A DNA stretch of 32,193 bases from Clostridia bacterium (GTDB lineage Bacteria > Bacillota > Clostridia > Oscillospirales > CAG-272). Positions 7,903 to 15,974 of this stretch are shown here, one piece after another. The notes under the pieces were generated by a model. The model saw only the letters and a program-made list of their open reading frames with translations, did no database searches and had not been told where the DNA came from. How positions within the stretch are numbered: the stretch's first letter is position 1; every line of letters begins with the position of its first letter. A program made the translations under genes and the position numbers. The DNA is taken from contig JAFTQV010000063.1 in the NCBI GenBank assembly GCA_017462605.1, positions 1 to 32,193 of the forward strand, written 5' to 3'.

Positions 7903-8464
7903 ACGCCTCCGGCTTTCGGTAGATGAAAATATTGAGGCTTGTCTTCTTGCCGTAGCTCTTAGACTTCGTTACCTCGAGCTCGGGGAATGCCCCGGGGTCG
8001 ATATTCTCTTCTCCGCTCTCAACAACGATCAAGGCTCCGTTTGCAAGCACGCCCGCGCGAATGAGCTTCGAGAGCATCTCGGAGCATTTATTATCGGCGT
8101 ACGGCGGATCTATAAAGACGAGGTCAAACAGAGACTTTCCCGACGCCTTGCGCACGTAGTTTGCCGCATCGCTGACAAGCGTCTTCGAGACCTTACCAAA
8201 GCCCGTGTGATCAATATTGGCTTTGACTATATCGATAGCCTCTCTCGAGCTATCTATAAATGTGCAATGCTCCGCTCCTCTTGAAAGCGCCTCAAGCCCG
8301 AGCTGACCCGATCCCGCAAAGAGGTCAAGCACTCTTCTGCCCTCAATATCAAACTGTATAGATGAAAACATCGCCTCTTTTATTCTCTCAGAGGTAGGTC
8401 TCGTTGCATCAGTCGGCAGGGTCTTCAAGGTCTTGCCCTTCGCCGTTCCCGTTATTATCTTCAT
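7901..8464 (-). CDS. rsmD: 16S rRNA (guanine966-N2)-methyltransferase (RsmD)
   Basis: 187 residues, usual length. The N-terminus MKIITGTAKGKTLKT with ATRPTSERIKEAMFSS is characteristic of RsmD. The S-adenosylmethionine loop is VLDLFAGSGQLGLEALSRGA, and the catalytic N6/N2-methyltransferase motif is DPPY in VFIDPPYAD. It methylates G966 of 16S rRNA in the small subunit. The gene sits between uvrC (stop 8480) and coaD; rsmD-coaD adjacency is a common bacterial arrangement. Start ATG 8464 follows a purine-rich site (TCAGGAGATTAAA). Confidence 0.95.
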   Translation of the reverse strand: MKIITGTAKGKTLKTLPTDATRPTSERIKEAMFSSIQFDIEGRRVLDLFAGSGQLGLEALSRGAEHCTFIDSSREAIDIVKANIDHTGFGKVSKTLVSDAANYVRKASGKSLFDLVFIDPPYADNKCSEMLSKLIRAGVLANGALIVVESGEENIDPGAFPELEVTKSKSYGKKTSLNIFIYRKPEA

Positions 8465-8479
8465 TTTAATCTCCTGATC

Positions 8480-10312
8480 TCAAGTATCGTTTCCTATTTT
8501 TCTGAAATACGCGCTTATATTCTCCGCGTCACTTTTGCTTATGCCGTCTATTTTTGATAGCTCCTCTGCCGATGCTATCTTTATATCGGAAAGTCTCATT
8601 GCCGAAAGCAGAAGCTTTGCCTTCTTTTTGCCTATGCCCTTGATTTTTTCAAGCAAAGAAGAGGTGAGGGTCTTAAGCTTATTGCTCTGAGAATTCAGAT
8701 ATGCAAATCTATGCGCTTCTTCCTGTATATTGTAAATAAATGTATACACATTCATCTCTAACGCGATAGAAATTTCTTTTTCGCCGTCCGTCATCGCTCT
8801 CGTTTTATGAAAATCATCCTTCATCATTCCGAAGACGGGAATATCGTGACCGAGGCTCTCAAGTATGGGCTTTACCGTATTCACGTGCCCCTCGCCGCCG
8901 TCAAGCAGAATGAGGTCGGGGCGCTCGCCTAAGGAAGGGCTTGAGTCTCCTATATGGAGAAGTCTTCTTGTCAGCGCCTCTCTCATCGAGGCGTAATCAT
9001 CTCTGCCGTCCGTTGTATTTATCTTAAAGCTCCGATAATCGCTTTTCTTCATTTTTCCGCCGTCCGAGACTACCATTGAGGCAACTATCGCCTCGTCTCC
9101 GACGTTGGATATATCGTAAGCCTCTATCCTCTTCGGCGGATACGGAAGACCGAGCAGCTCCGAGAGCCTTATAAGACTCTTGTTCTCCCTCTCGTCCTTT
9201 TCTTTCGTGACACGGGCAAGCTCCCTCGCGTTCTCATACGCCATATCGCAAAGCGCTTTTCCGTTGCCCCTTTCGGCATGCCTTATCTCAACTCGCCTTC
9301 CCGAGACGAGAGTCAGATATTCCGATAAAAGGGAGATGTCTTCATCATCCGCCTGAAATCCGAGCAGTATCTCCTTCGGGACGGTGACGCCGCTATCGTA
9401 ATAACCGAGGATAAGATTTAAAAGATCCGAATACGACGTGACCTCGCCGCCCGAAAGAATGAACTCCGCCTTGCCGACGAGAGATCCTTCTCTGACCGAA
9501 AGTGTTGCAAGAATACCTATGCTTCCGTCCGTATAGACCGAGAAAACGTCTCTCATTATCTTAAGATCGTCCACTACCTTCTGCTTTTCCGATAGGCGCT
9601 TCAAGGCGTTTATCCTGTCTCTCACCGTTGCAGCCTTTTCAAAATTAAGCTCCTCGGATGCGGCGAGCATATCCTCGGTAAGAGAAGCAAGCGTTTCTCT
9701 TATATTACCGTCCAGCACGAAGGACGCGCACCTGACAAGCTCGCGATAGTCCTCGGCTGAAACGCCGCCCGCGCAGGGCGCTATGCATCTGCCCATATCG
9801 CGGTATATGCAGGGTCTTTCCTTGCCGATATCCCTTGGGAAGCTTCTTTTGCAGGTGGGCAAGGAGAATATTTTCTTTACCGTTTCAAGAGCGGTATAAG
9901 CCGAGCTTGCCGACTGGTAAGGTCCGAAATATTTACCCTTATCCTTACCCCTCTCTCTTGTGACTATAAGGCGCGGATACTCTTCCGCCGTGATCTTGAT
10001 ATATGGATAGGATTTGGCATCCTTAAGCTTTATGTTGTATTTCGGAGAGTGCTTTTTTATAAGCACGTTTTCAAGCGTGAGTGCTTCGATCTCAGTCTTG
10101 CAGACGATGAAATCAAAGTCCCTGACAAGGCTTACCATTCTCGCGGTCTTGAGAGAGGAATGGACTCCCGTGAAATAACTTGAGACGCGGTTTTTCAGCT
10201 TTTTGGATTTTCCGACGTAAATTATATTGCCCGAAGCATCCTTCATTATATAAACTCCGGGGGTCTCAGGCAAGGAATTTGCCTTGGCTCTCAGAATCTC
10301 TATGACCGTCAT
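8480..10312 (-). CDS. uvrC: Excinuclease ABC subunit C (UvrC)
   Basis: Makes both incisions in nucleotide excision repair. Domains in order: the GIY-YIG nuclease (PGVYIMKD with IIYVGKSKKLKNRV), a four-Cys cluster (CKRSFPRDIG, then CIYRDMGRCIAPC), the UVR helix pair (LNFEKAATVRDRINALK), the RNase H-like nuclease with D in EAYDISNVG, D in LILLDGGEGH and H in EAHRFA, and two C-terminal HhH motifs (IKGIGKKKAKLLL, IDGISKSDAENI). I start it at ATG 10312, which has AAAGGAG 6 nt away and begins just before the conserved region. The longer TTG start at 10342 lies inside the terminator's T run. 610 residues. Confidence 0.95.
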   Translation of the reverse strand: MTVIEILRAKANSLPETPGVYIMKDASGNIIYVGKSKKLKNRVSSYFTGVHSSLKTARMVSLVRDFDFIVCKTEIEALTLENVLIKKHSPKYNIKLKDAKSYPYIKITAEEYPRLIVTRERGKDKGKYFGPYQSASSAYTALETVKKIFSLPTCKRSFPRDIGKERPCIYRDMGRCIAPCAGGVSAEDYRELVRCASFVLDGNIRETLASLTEDMLAASEELNFEKAATVRDRINALKRLSEKQKVVDDLKIMRDVFSVYTDGSIGILATLSVREGSLVGKAEFILSGGEVTSYSDLLNLILGYYDSGVTVPKEILLGFQADDEDISLLSEYLTLVSGRRVEIRHAERGNGKALCDMAYENARELARVTKEKDERENKSLIRLSELLGLPYPPKRIEAYDISNVGDEAIVASMVVSDGGKMKKSDYRSFKINTTDGRDDYASMREALTRRLLHIGDSSPSLGERPDLILLDGGEGHVNTVKPILESLGHDIPVFGMMKDDFHKTRAMTDGEKEISIALEMNVYTFIYNIQEEAHRFAYLNSQSNKLKTLTSSLLEKIKGIGKKKAKLLLSAMRLSDIKIASAEELSKIDGISKSDAENISAYFRKIGNDT

Positions 10313-10343
10313 ACCGCTCTCCTTTCCTTCTTCAAGAATCAAT

Positions 10344-10376
10344 TAAAAACGGCAGCCCACGCGGCTGCCGCTTTTA
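10344..10376 (-). terminator. Strong terminator between the HPr gene and uvrC
   Basis: Perfect 8-bp arms (10350-10357 and 10363-10370, CGGCAGCC with its complement) around a 5-nt loop, flanked by AAAAG on one side and TTTTTAATT on the minus-strand 3' side. It ends about 30 nt before the uvrC ATG and no promoter is visible after it. Confidence 0.88.
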
Positions 10377-10387
10377 ATACGTAGAAA

Positions 10388-10657
10388 TTAATTGTTATCT
10401 ACAAAACCGCCACCGATAAGAGCCGAAAGACCATTGACAGCCTCAGCCTCGTCAGCGCCATCTGCAATAATGGTAATGGTCGTACCCTTGGTGATGCCGA
10501 GAGAGAGAATACCGAGAAGACTCTTGGCGTTAACGCGGCAATCATCCTTCTCTACCCAGATAGAGCTCTTGAACGAGCTTGCCTTCTGCACGAAAAGAGA
10601 AGCGGGACCTGCGTGAAGTCCTACACCGTTTTCCATTGTGATATTGCGAGTAACCAT
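10388..10657 (-). CDS. ptsH: HPr-family phosphocarrier protein with Arg17 replaced by Gly
   Basis: 89 residues, the standard HPr length. ATG 10657 is chosen because AAAGGAG lies 8 nt upstream and homology starts there; an upstream in-frame extension to 10732 overlaps the promoter. His15 (GLHAGPAS), the residue phosphorylated by Enzyme I, is present, and so is the regulatory Ser46 (NAKSLLGILSLG) used by HPr kinase in Bacillota. The nearly invariant Arg17 in H-A-R-P-A is Gly here (codon GGT, one base from CGT). In other HPr proteins Arg17 supports phosphotransfer, so sugar-PTS activity may be reduced or this copy may be mainly regulatory, like Crh. No Enzyme I or PTS gene is nearby. Own promoter, own terminator. 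Confidence 0.92.
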   Translation of the reverse strand: MVTRNITMENGVGLHAGPASLFVQKASSFKSSIWVEKDDCRVNAKSLLGILSLGITKGTTITIIADGADEAEAVNGLSALIGGGFVDNN

Positions 10658-10691
10658 TTTTAGCACTCCTTTGGAAACTATTATTAAATAG

Positions 10692-10720
10692 AGTATAGCA
10701 AATATAAATAAAAAAATCAA
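10692..10720 (-). promoter_or_regulatory. Promoter of the HPr gene
   Basis: TTGATT (10720-10715) and TATACT (10697-10692) with a 17-bp spacer, in a very AT-rich stretch behind the preceding gene. Confidence 0.8.
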
Positions 10721-10788
10721 TACATTTTGCAAAAAAACTTAATTTTTTTGAACAAATTTCATAAAAATCACGTATTTTGCCGCTCCGC

Positions 10789-11205
10789 TCAGCAGAAGTC
10801 GGCAAAGGACGGCTCGGAAAGCGGCGCTGCCCCGCTATTTTCCAGAATACGGCAAACACGCCCTTCCATATAAGACTCACCCGAATAATATTTTATGAGC
10901 TGATTATCCGAGACGTGCTTGCCGCCTATAATAAGCCAGCCAGCCTCGGTCTTCATCGCATCGGCGCGAATTACAGCCTGATCCGCTTCGAGCAAAATAA
11001 GGTCTGCTTTCAGCTTTCCGTCTATCATTGCGCCCTCGCCCGAGGCAAAATCCCCCTTAGCCTTCGCCACCTCTATAAAAAGCAGTATCTCGTGCCTCTC
11101 ATCGGTATCTCTCCCTCTGCCTATCTGAATACCGACGGTAAAAAGCAAAAGAATGACGGCTGATAAAACGAAAATATCAAACGCCGACCCGCTCTTCGCT
11201 CTCAT
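10789..11205 (-). CDS. Small membrane-anchored protein of unknown function
   Basis: 138 residues; I do not recognise the family with confidence. A single hydrophobic segment (about 9-28, FDIFVLSAVILLLFTVGIQI) follows a short basic start, so the rest probably faces the outside. The soluble part is a mixed alpha/beta domain with repeated hydrophobic strands (KADLILLEADQAVIRADAM, WLIIGG) and ends in Cys. It overlaps the preceding gene by 29 bp and has AAGGAG 8 nt before the ATG, so the pair is translationally coupled. Both proteins have the same anchor-plus-exodomain plan and follow a polysaccharide ligase gene, suggesting an envelope role (inference only). Confidence 0.7.
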   Translation of the reverse strand: MRAKSGSAFDIFVLSAVILLLFTVGIQIGRGRDTDERHEILLFIEVAKAKGDFASGEGAMIDGKLKADLILLEADQAVIRADAMKTEAGWLIIGGKHVSDNQLIKYYSGESYMEGRVCRILENSGAAPLSEPSFADFC

Positions 11206-11569
11206 TATCCCTCTCCTTAAAATAAAACCATAATCTTTCAGTCCGCAAGGCTGCCGATCTCGGATATCTGTCAGCCCTCACGTCAAGCTCGAAATATATT
11301 TTTTCGCCGTCTTTTATCTCCTTAACAAACGTCGTCTCTCCTATCCTTCTTTTCGTAACGGTATCGTAGACGGTGTCTCCGACACGGAGCTTGCCCGAAT
11401 GCGCATACGACATCCTTTCGGTAACGAGCGATATATCGCCGCCGCCCTGCGGGCTTCCGTATAAGGCAGCTTTCATAAATAACGCTATGGCAACTGCCGC
11501 CGCGCAAAGGGCGAGAAGGAAAAGAAAATCAATAAACGCAGAGGATAGACCGTACCCTTTTTTTCTCAT
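11177..11569 (-). CDS. Small membrane-anchored protein of unknown function, possibly DUF4330-like
   Basis: 130 residues from ATG 11569, which has AAAGGAG 8 nt upstream; the open frame extends further but would run through a terminator hairpin. One transmembrane segment (about 11-34) follows MRKKGYGLSS. The outer part contains GDTVYDTVTKRRIGET followed by strands (KIYFELDVRADRY), which faintly recalls the DUF4330 pattern of a property plus a modifier; I am not sure of this. It begins only 24 nt after a strong terminator at 11593-11620, so expression should depend on read-through from the O-antigen-ligase-like gene. It overlaps the next unknown gene. Confidence 0.68.
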   Translation of the reverse strand: MRKKGYGLSSAFIDFLFLLALCAAAVAIALFMKAALYGSPQGGGDISLVTERMSYAHSGKLRVGDTVYDTVTKRRIGETTFVKEIKDGEKIYFELDVRADRYPRSAALRTERLWFYFKERDNESEERVGV

Positions 11570-11585
11570 CTCAGGCTCTCCTTTT

Positions 11586-11626
11586 GAAAAAACGGATGCA
11601 GAAGAAAAGTCCTGCATCCGTGAAGA
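11586..11626 (-). terminator. Terminator behind the O-antigen-ligase-like gene
   Basis: Perfect arms CGGATGCAG (11593-11601) and CTGCATCCG (11612-11620) with a 10-nt loop; on the minus strand TTTTTT follows directly. The T run leads straight into the ribosome site of the next gene. Confidence 0.88.
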
Positions 11627-11669
11627 ATTATTTACTTTTATTATGCTTTTCCCCTTTTTTAGATATGCA

Positions 11670-13523
11670 TCAATTTGATATGGTAATATCTGACGAAGCA
11701 GAATAAGGAGAATTGCTGCCGTGCTCCGAGGAGAAGTTTTCATCGTACTCCTGCCTTGCTATTCTCAGCGATGCGCTTCCGAGTCCGAAGGCGAACCAGA
11801 AGAGCAAAAGCATGGGAGAGGAATACCAGACGTAATCTGTCATTCCAAAGATAAGAAGGGTGAATACCGAGGTTGCCGCCGCGGTGCATATCGATCCGAC
11901 AGAGGAATTGGCAACGTAGAAGGTATAGCTTGCTCTGTGCCTCATTCTGACTATGAGTATAGCTAAAAAGAGAATGAGAGCTACAATGCCAAACTCGCAT
12001 CCGATCTCAAGGAAGAGATTGTGGCTATGCGGTGCGCTGACACTATCCTCGGCAAATTTCGAAAACTCCGAAGAAAATGCGTCCTCTCCGACTCCCGCGC
12101 CGATAAATAGATTGTTTTTGATCATCTCGATGGACGAGCGCCATATCGAGAGCCTTGACGAGGTAGAGGTATCGGCAAGCGAAAAGATAGATAAAAATCT
12201 CTCTCCCACCGTCTCGGGCAATATAACGAGCAGAATGGGAATGGCAAAAAGCGGGATAAGAAGGATCTTCGGCGTTTTTATGCTAACGGTTATCAATATC
12301 GAGATAAGTCCGATGATCAGAGCAAGCCACGCGCCGCGCGTCCAAGTAAGAACGAGAGCCGCGGTATTGATAAGCGCGGCAATTACGTAGAGCGGGCGAA
12401 ACGCCTTAAGGCTCTTTGAAAGCGTAAGCGATACGGAAAAGAGTACGGCGACCAGAAGGTAGACGGCGTAAATATTGGGGTTGCCGAAGGTTCCCGTTGC
12501 CCTTGCGGTTATCTTATCTCCGAAGGCGGGGTCAAGCCACTCGGGGTGCTGCGGCGAAACGAAGTAGTTCACTATCGCATAGATAGCGGTAGGCACGGAC
12601 GATATAATGACCGTATTGACCGAATTATCCGCAAGCCTGCGGTTTACTATAATATTGCTCGCAAGGAAGTAGATAAGGCAAACCGAAATGAATACGAGCG
12701 ACGACTCAAACGATTTAAGTCCCTTATTGAATATTCCGCTCACCAGCACAAAAAGCATGAAAAGCAGCAGAATAACGTCATACTGCTCGAAGTGGTAAAG
12801 CCTCTTTCCGACGGCTACCTTACCTATAAAGCTGACCGCCGTCACCAGAACGAGGGCGACGAGGATGAGAGAGGAATGCGGTACTATCGGAAGAACGGGA
12901 AGAAATAATAGCGTGACTATAAACGAAAACTCGGGCGAGGAGAATGCTATCGTCAGAAAAAGAAGTGCTATGACCGAGAGCAGAACGCCCTTTACCGTGA
13001 AGAAAAATCCAAGCGAGGCAAGAAGCGCGCCTATCAGTATCGGCACGGCGAGGGAGAGGCTCTTTCTATCGGTCTCTGTCTTTCTTATCCTCTTTATGCA
13101 AAGATAATCAAAGATAAGGAAATTTGTTACGCTCCATTTCTGGAAGATGTCAACAAACGGCACGTCTGTAAAAAGAAGCGGCACGGAAATCGCCGCGAAT
13201 ATCGCTCCCACAACAAGCGCAAACGAGGGGCTTGACGGCAGATTTCTGAAGTAGTAATCGGCGAAGTGCAAAAGAAGGGTAAGTATACCGAATGATAAAA
13301 ACAGCATGCCGTACGCTCTCGTGCTTGCAAAAACTATCCGCTCTTTAAGCGCGGAGAAGAAGAGCGCGGCGCGATTGTTCATCATCTTTCCGGAAAGAGA
13401 CGAGCCTATTCCCGAAATAAGACGGTCTGTGAATTTATCGGCAGATCTGTAAACGCGCCCGTTTTTAAAGCGTTTTTCGCTCTTCTCATATCCCTTGAGA
13501 TAATCAATGAATTTAGAGCTCAT
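11670..13523 (-). CDS. O-antigen ligase / polymerase-like (Wzy/WaaL fold) polytopic membrane protein
   Basis: 617 residues with about a dozen hydrophobic segments. The Wzy_C/O-antigen ligase hallmarks are present: TGTFGNPNIYAVYL, LTWTRGAWLAL, a large outer loop and GVGEDAF with PHSHNLFLEIGCEFG. Such enzymes join or polymerise lipid-linked glycans at the outer face of the membrane; in a Gram-positive cell the product would be a cell-wall or capsule glycan. The N-terminal soluble part (about 1-85) is basic. ATG 13523 overlaps the trmD stop in an ATGA quartet and has AAAGGAAGAG upstream, so translation is coupled to trmD. The longer frame into trmD is a shadow. A GT4 glycosyltransferase lies two genes upstream. 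Confidence 0.85.
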   Translation of the reverse strand: MSSKFIDYLKGYEKSEKRFKNGRVYRSADKFTDRLISGIGSSLSGKMMNNRAALFFSALKERIVFASTRAYGMLFLSFGILTLLLHFADYYFRNLPSSPSFALVVGAIFAAISVPLLFTDVPFVDIFQKWSVTNFLIFDYLCIKRIRKTETDRKSLSLAVPILIGALLASLGFFFTVKGVLLSVIALLFLTIAFSSPEFSFIVTLLFLPVLPIVPHSSLILVALVLVTAVSFIGKVAVGKRLYHFEQYDVILLLFMLFVLVSGIFNKGLKSFESSLVFISVCLIYFLASNIIVNRRLADNSVNTVIISSVPTAIYAIVNYFVSPQHPEWLDPAFGDKITARATGTFGNPNIYAVYLLVAVLFSVSLTLSKSLKAFRPLYVIAALINTAALVLTWTRGAWLALIIGLISILITVSIKTPKILLIPLFAIPILLVILPETVGERFLSIFSLADTSTSSRLSIWRSSIEMIKNNLFIGAGVGEDAFSSEFSKFAEDSVSAPHSHNLFLEIGCEFGIVALILFLAILIVRMRHRASYTFYVANSSVGSICTAAATSVFTLLIFGMTDYVWYSSPMLLLFWFAFGLGSASLRIARQEYDENFSSEHGSNSPYSASSDITISN

Positions 13524-14269
13524 TTCTCTTCCTTTCTCTTTCTCTTCCTGTCTATCTTTTCGAGAGACTCCTTGATATCGGGGCGCAGAAGCAAAAGCTC
13601 GGGGCGCCTTTTCTCGGTGATATCGACAGCCTGCCTGAGTCTCCACTCGGCAATTTTTTTATGGTCGCCCGAAAGAAGCACCTCGGGGACGGTAAGGCCT
13701 CTGAAATCTCTCGGCTTCGTATAGTGCGGATATTCGAGAATACCCGAGGCGATCGACTCGTCCTCATGGCACTCCTTATCGGCAAGAACGCCTTCCTTGA
13801 GCCTCGATACGGCGTCAATAACTATGCAGGCGGGTATTTCTCCGCCCGTTACCACGTAGTCTCCGATAGATATCTCATCGTCCACAAGCTCGTCTATGAC
13901 TCTTTGATCTATACCCTCGTAGTGACCGCAGATAAAGACAAGCTCGTCATATTCCGAAAGCTCCTTTGCTATCCCGTGGTTAAAGATCCTTCCCTTAGGA
14001 GACATATATATAGTCTTTACCCTGCTTCCCTCGGCGAAGCTCTCCTTAACGCGGTCAAAGCAATCGAAGACAGGCTGGCAGGTCATGACCATGCCCTTAC
14101 CGCCGCCGAATGGGGTATCATCCGTCTTTCTGTGCTTATCCTGAGAAAAATCTCTTATATTGTATGTTGAGAGCGCGATATATCCGTCCTTCTGCGCTCT
14201 GCCTATAATACTTTCGCCAAGCACGTTTTCTATAAGGCTCGGAAAAAGCGTCATAACGTGAAATTTCAT
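13520..14269 (-). CDS. trmD: tRNA (guanine37-N1)-methyltransferase (TrmD)
   Basis: SPOUT-fold enzyme that makes m1G37 in tRNAs, preventing +1 frameshifting. Family features: MKFHVMTLFPSLIENVLGESIIGRA at the start (abbreviated here to MKFHVMTLFP), TPFGGGKGMVM, and the trefoil-knot SAM site FICGHYEGIDQRV followed by ISIGDYVVTGGEIPA. Length 249 is normal. ATG 14269 fits the family start; a TTG two codons earlier overlaps the rimM stop. It follows rimM by 2 nt with no separate ribosome site, so it is coupled to rimM translation. Confidence 0.96.
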   Translation of the reverse strand: MKFHVMTLFPSLIENVLGESIIGRAQKDGYIALSTYNIRDFSQDKHRKTDDTPFGGGKGMVMTCQPVFDCFDRVKESFAEGSRVKTIYMSPKGRIFNHGIAKELSEYDELVFICGHYEGIDQRVIDELVDDEISIGDYVVTGGEIPACIVIDAVSRLKEGVLADKECHEDESIASGILEYPHYTKPRDFRGLTVPEVLLSGDHKKIAEWRLRQAVDITEKRRPELLLLRPDIKESLEKIDRKRKRKEEK

Positions 14270-14271
14270 AA

Positions 14272-14781
14272 TCAATCAAAAAATCCGGGTATAGGTGTGA
14301 CATAGACTCCTCTTTCCGGCGAGATCTCCTTGACGAATTCCTTTATATCGGGCAAAAGCACGTCTGCCCCGCCCTCGCGCTCAATAACGAGAAGCCTTGA
14401 AGCCACCGAGTCGGTAACGTCCTTTATTTTGCCGAGCGTGGCACCCGTGTCAAGATCTATGACGGGTAGCCCTATCATATCAGCGAGAAACACTGCGCCC
14501 TCGGGCTTCGGTATATCGCTTCTGTGAAGATAAAGAACCGTGCCCTTCATTCCCTGGACTGTCTCTCTATCCGAAAATCCCTCTATACTCATAAGGACAA
14601 GCTCGCCCGAAACGGATGCCGACTCTACTCTTGCCTCCCTGTAGCTGCCGTCCTTTTCGGCGAGGAAGATATGCTTTTGCATTGCAAGTATTTTGGGTGA
14701 GTCGCACCAGCTTTCGACCTTCATAAGTCCTCTGACGCCGTGAGCCGCGACGATCCTTCCGCATTCAAGATATTCTTTCAT
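14272..14781 (-). CDS. rimM: Ribosome maturation factor RimM
   Basis: 169 residues. N-terminal RimM beta-barrel (GRIVAAHGVRGLMKVESW) followed by the PRC-barrel domain (about 95-168, with GLPVIDLDTGATLGKIKDV and LLPDIKEFVKEI). It assists 30S head assembly by binding S19. rimM-trmD is the usual order, but the rpsP and KH-protein genes that normally precede them are missing here; a glycosyltransferase gene is upstream instead. The predicted promoter places the transcription start at or one base before the ATG, and there is no Shine-Dalgarno sequence, so the message looks leaderless. Confidence 0.95.
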   Translation of the reverse strand: MKEYLECGRIVAAHGVRGLMKVESWCDSPKILAMQKHIFLAEKDGSYREARVESASVSGELVLMSIEGFSDRETVQGMKGTVLYLHRSDIPKPEGAVFLADMIGLPVIDLDTGATLGKIKDVTDSVASRLLVIEREGGADVLLPDIKEFVKEISPERGVYVTPIPGFFD

Positions 14782-14788
14782 ACAAGTT

Positions 14789-14818
14789 ATTTTATCATAT
14801 GTGCGCGCGATTTGTCAA
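14789..14818 (-). promoter_or_regulatory. Promoter of rimM-trmD, overlapping the upstream stop codon
   Basis: TTGACA (14818-14813) and TAAAAT (14794-14789) with an 18-bp spacer. The TGA in the -35 box is the stop codon of the glycosyltransferase gene. Only 7 nt separate the -10 box from the rimM ATG. Confidence 0.8.
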
Positions 14819-15942
14819 TCTTTTTCGCATTTCTTAAGTCGCCTTCCCCGAGAAAGGGAACAATACAGACCCTTATAGCCTTCAAGCATCGCTCCGAGAG
14901 AGAATTTTTCCGAATATATCCGCTCCGCTCCGAGAGAAAGCCTTCGCAAAAGAGCCTCATCGGAGAGGATACGGAAAAGAGCCGCCGAGAGGGATTCGGC
15001 GTTATCGCAGCTGAAGATCAGCCCGTTTTCTCCGTCCTCGACCATTTCTGTATTACCGCCAAAGTCGGAGACGACCGCAGGTATGCCCATTCCCATACAC
15101 TCCGACGTGGCGAGGCAGGAGGTTTCGGTGCCGCGCGAGGCGTTGACGTATACCGAAAAAAGGCTCTCGTATCTCCACGGCTCGTCCACGTACCCGATAA
15201 AGATCGCCCTTTTGCCTAAGCCGAGCCTTGCCGCAAGGCTTTCATATCTTTCTCTTTGGCTGCCATCACCCACGAAGAGATAAAAAACGTCGGGCAACAG
15301 ATCCTGAAGCTTAGCGGCGGCGCGTAGAATGACGTCCTGCCCCTTGACGGTCTCCAGCCTTGCGACCGAGCCGACGATCCTTGCCCCTATCGGTATTCCG
15401 AGGCTTTTCCTTAAGTCCTCGGCTTCTTTTTCGGAAAGCTTCTCCATTTTCGCGGAGCCGTTTTTAATGGTTACTATCCTTTCCTTCGGTACTCCCTCGG
15501 CTATGAGATTATCGGTTGCAAAATCTGCCGTGGATAGGGTCAGATCGGTTGAAAGATCGTATAAAAGGCGTGAAAATAACCCCCTCTTTCGAATGAGAGA
15601 GGAGGGCTTTGCGCAATGTCTTGTTGAAATAGCGGGGCGTACGCCCGCCATGACCGCGCCGAGCCTTGCCGAAAGCGATGCGTGAGTATGCACCGCATCG
15701 GGGCGCGTCATTTTAAAGTATCTGTAAAGGAGCATGGTATCCCTCGGGTCAAAGCTCTTATCCCTCTTTATATCAAGCTCGGTTATTTTCACACGCCCCG
15801 AGGGTAATCTCGGAATAAGCTCTGAGCCGCGAGGCAGGATTATCTCAAAATCGAAGCTATCCATAAGCCCCCTTGTGACGGATGCGAGCAAAATACCCGC
15901 TCCCCCGACGTTGCTATCGCTTATAACGTGCGTTATCTTCAT
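14815..15942 (-). CDS. GT4-family glycosyltransferase (GT-B fold)
   Basis: 375 residues. N-terminal Rossmann half starts MKITHVISDSNVGGAG, a typical GT4 opening with glycine-rich loop; HTHASLSARLGAVMAG follows. The C-terminal donor-binding half has GSVARLETVKGQD, LFVGDGSQRERYE and the E-x7-E motif ETSCLATSE followed by GMGIPAVVSDFGGNTEMVEDGENG. Likely adds a sugar to a lipid-linked or surface glycan; donor and acceptor cannot be told. ATG 15942 has GGGGGT 6 nt upstream and matches the family start; an ATG six codons earlier (15960) has no ribosome site. It lies 32 nt behind tadA. Confidence 0.88.
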   Translation of the reverse strand: MKITHVISDSNVGGAGILLASVTRGLMDSFDFEIILPRGSELIPRLPSGRVKITELDIKRDKSFDPRDTMLLYRYFKMTRPDAVHTHASLSARLGAVMAGVRPAISTRHCAKPSSLIRKRGLFSRLLYDLSTDLTLSTADFATDNLIAEGVPKERIVTIKNGSAKMEKLSEKEAEDLRKSLGIPIGARIVGSVARLETVKGQDVILRAAAKLQDLLPDVFYLFVGDGSQRERYESLAARLGLGKRAIFIGYVDEPWRYESLFSVYVNASRGTETSCLATSECMGMGIPAVVSDFGGNTEMVEDGENGLIFSCDNAESLSAALFRILSDEALLRRLSLGAERIYSEKFSLGAMLEGYKGLYCSLSRGRRLKKCEKD

Positions 15943-15974
15943 AAATACCCCCGAAAGCATTTTTGTTCCGAGGG

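Noticed and set aside
13524..13646. N-terminal extension of the O-antigen-ligase-like gene into trmD
   Set aside because: The extension lies in trmD coding sequence, and a well-placed ATG with ribosome site exists at the ATGA overlap.
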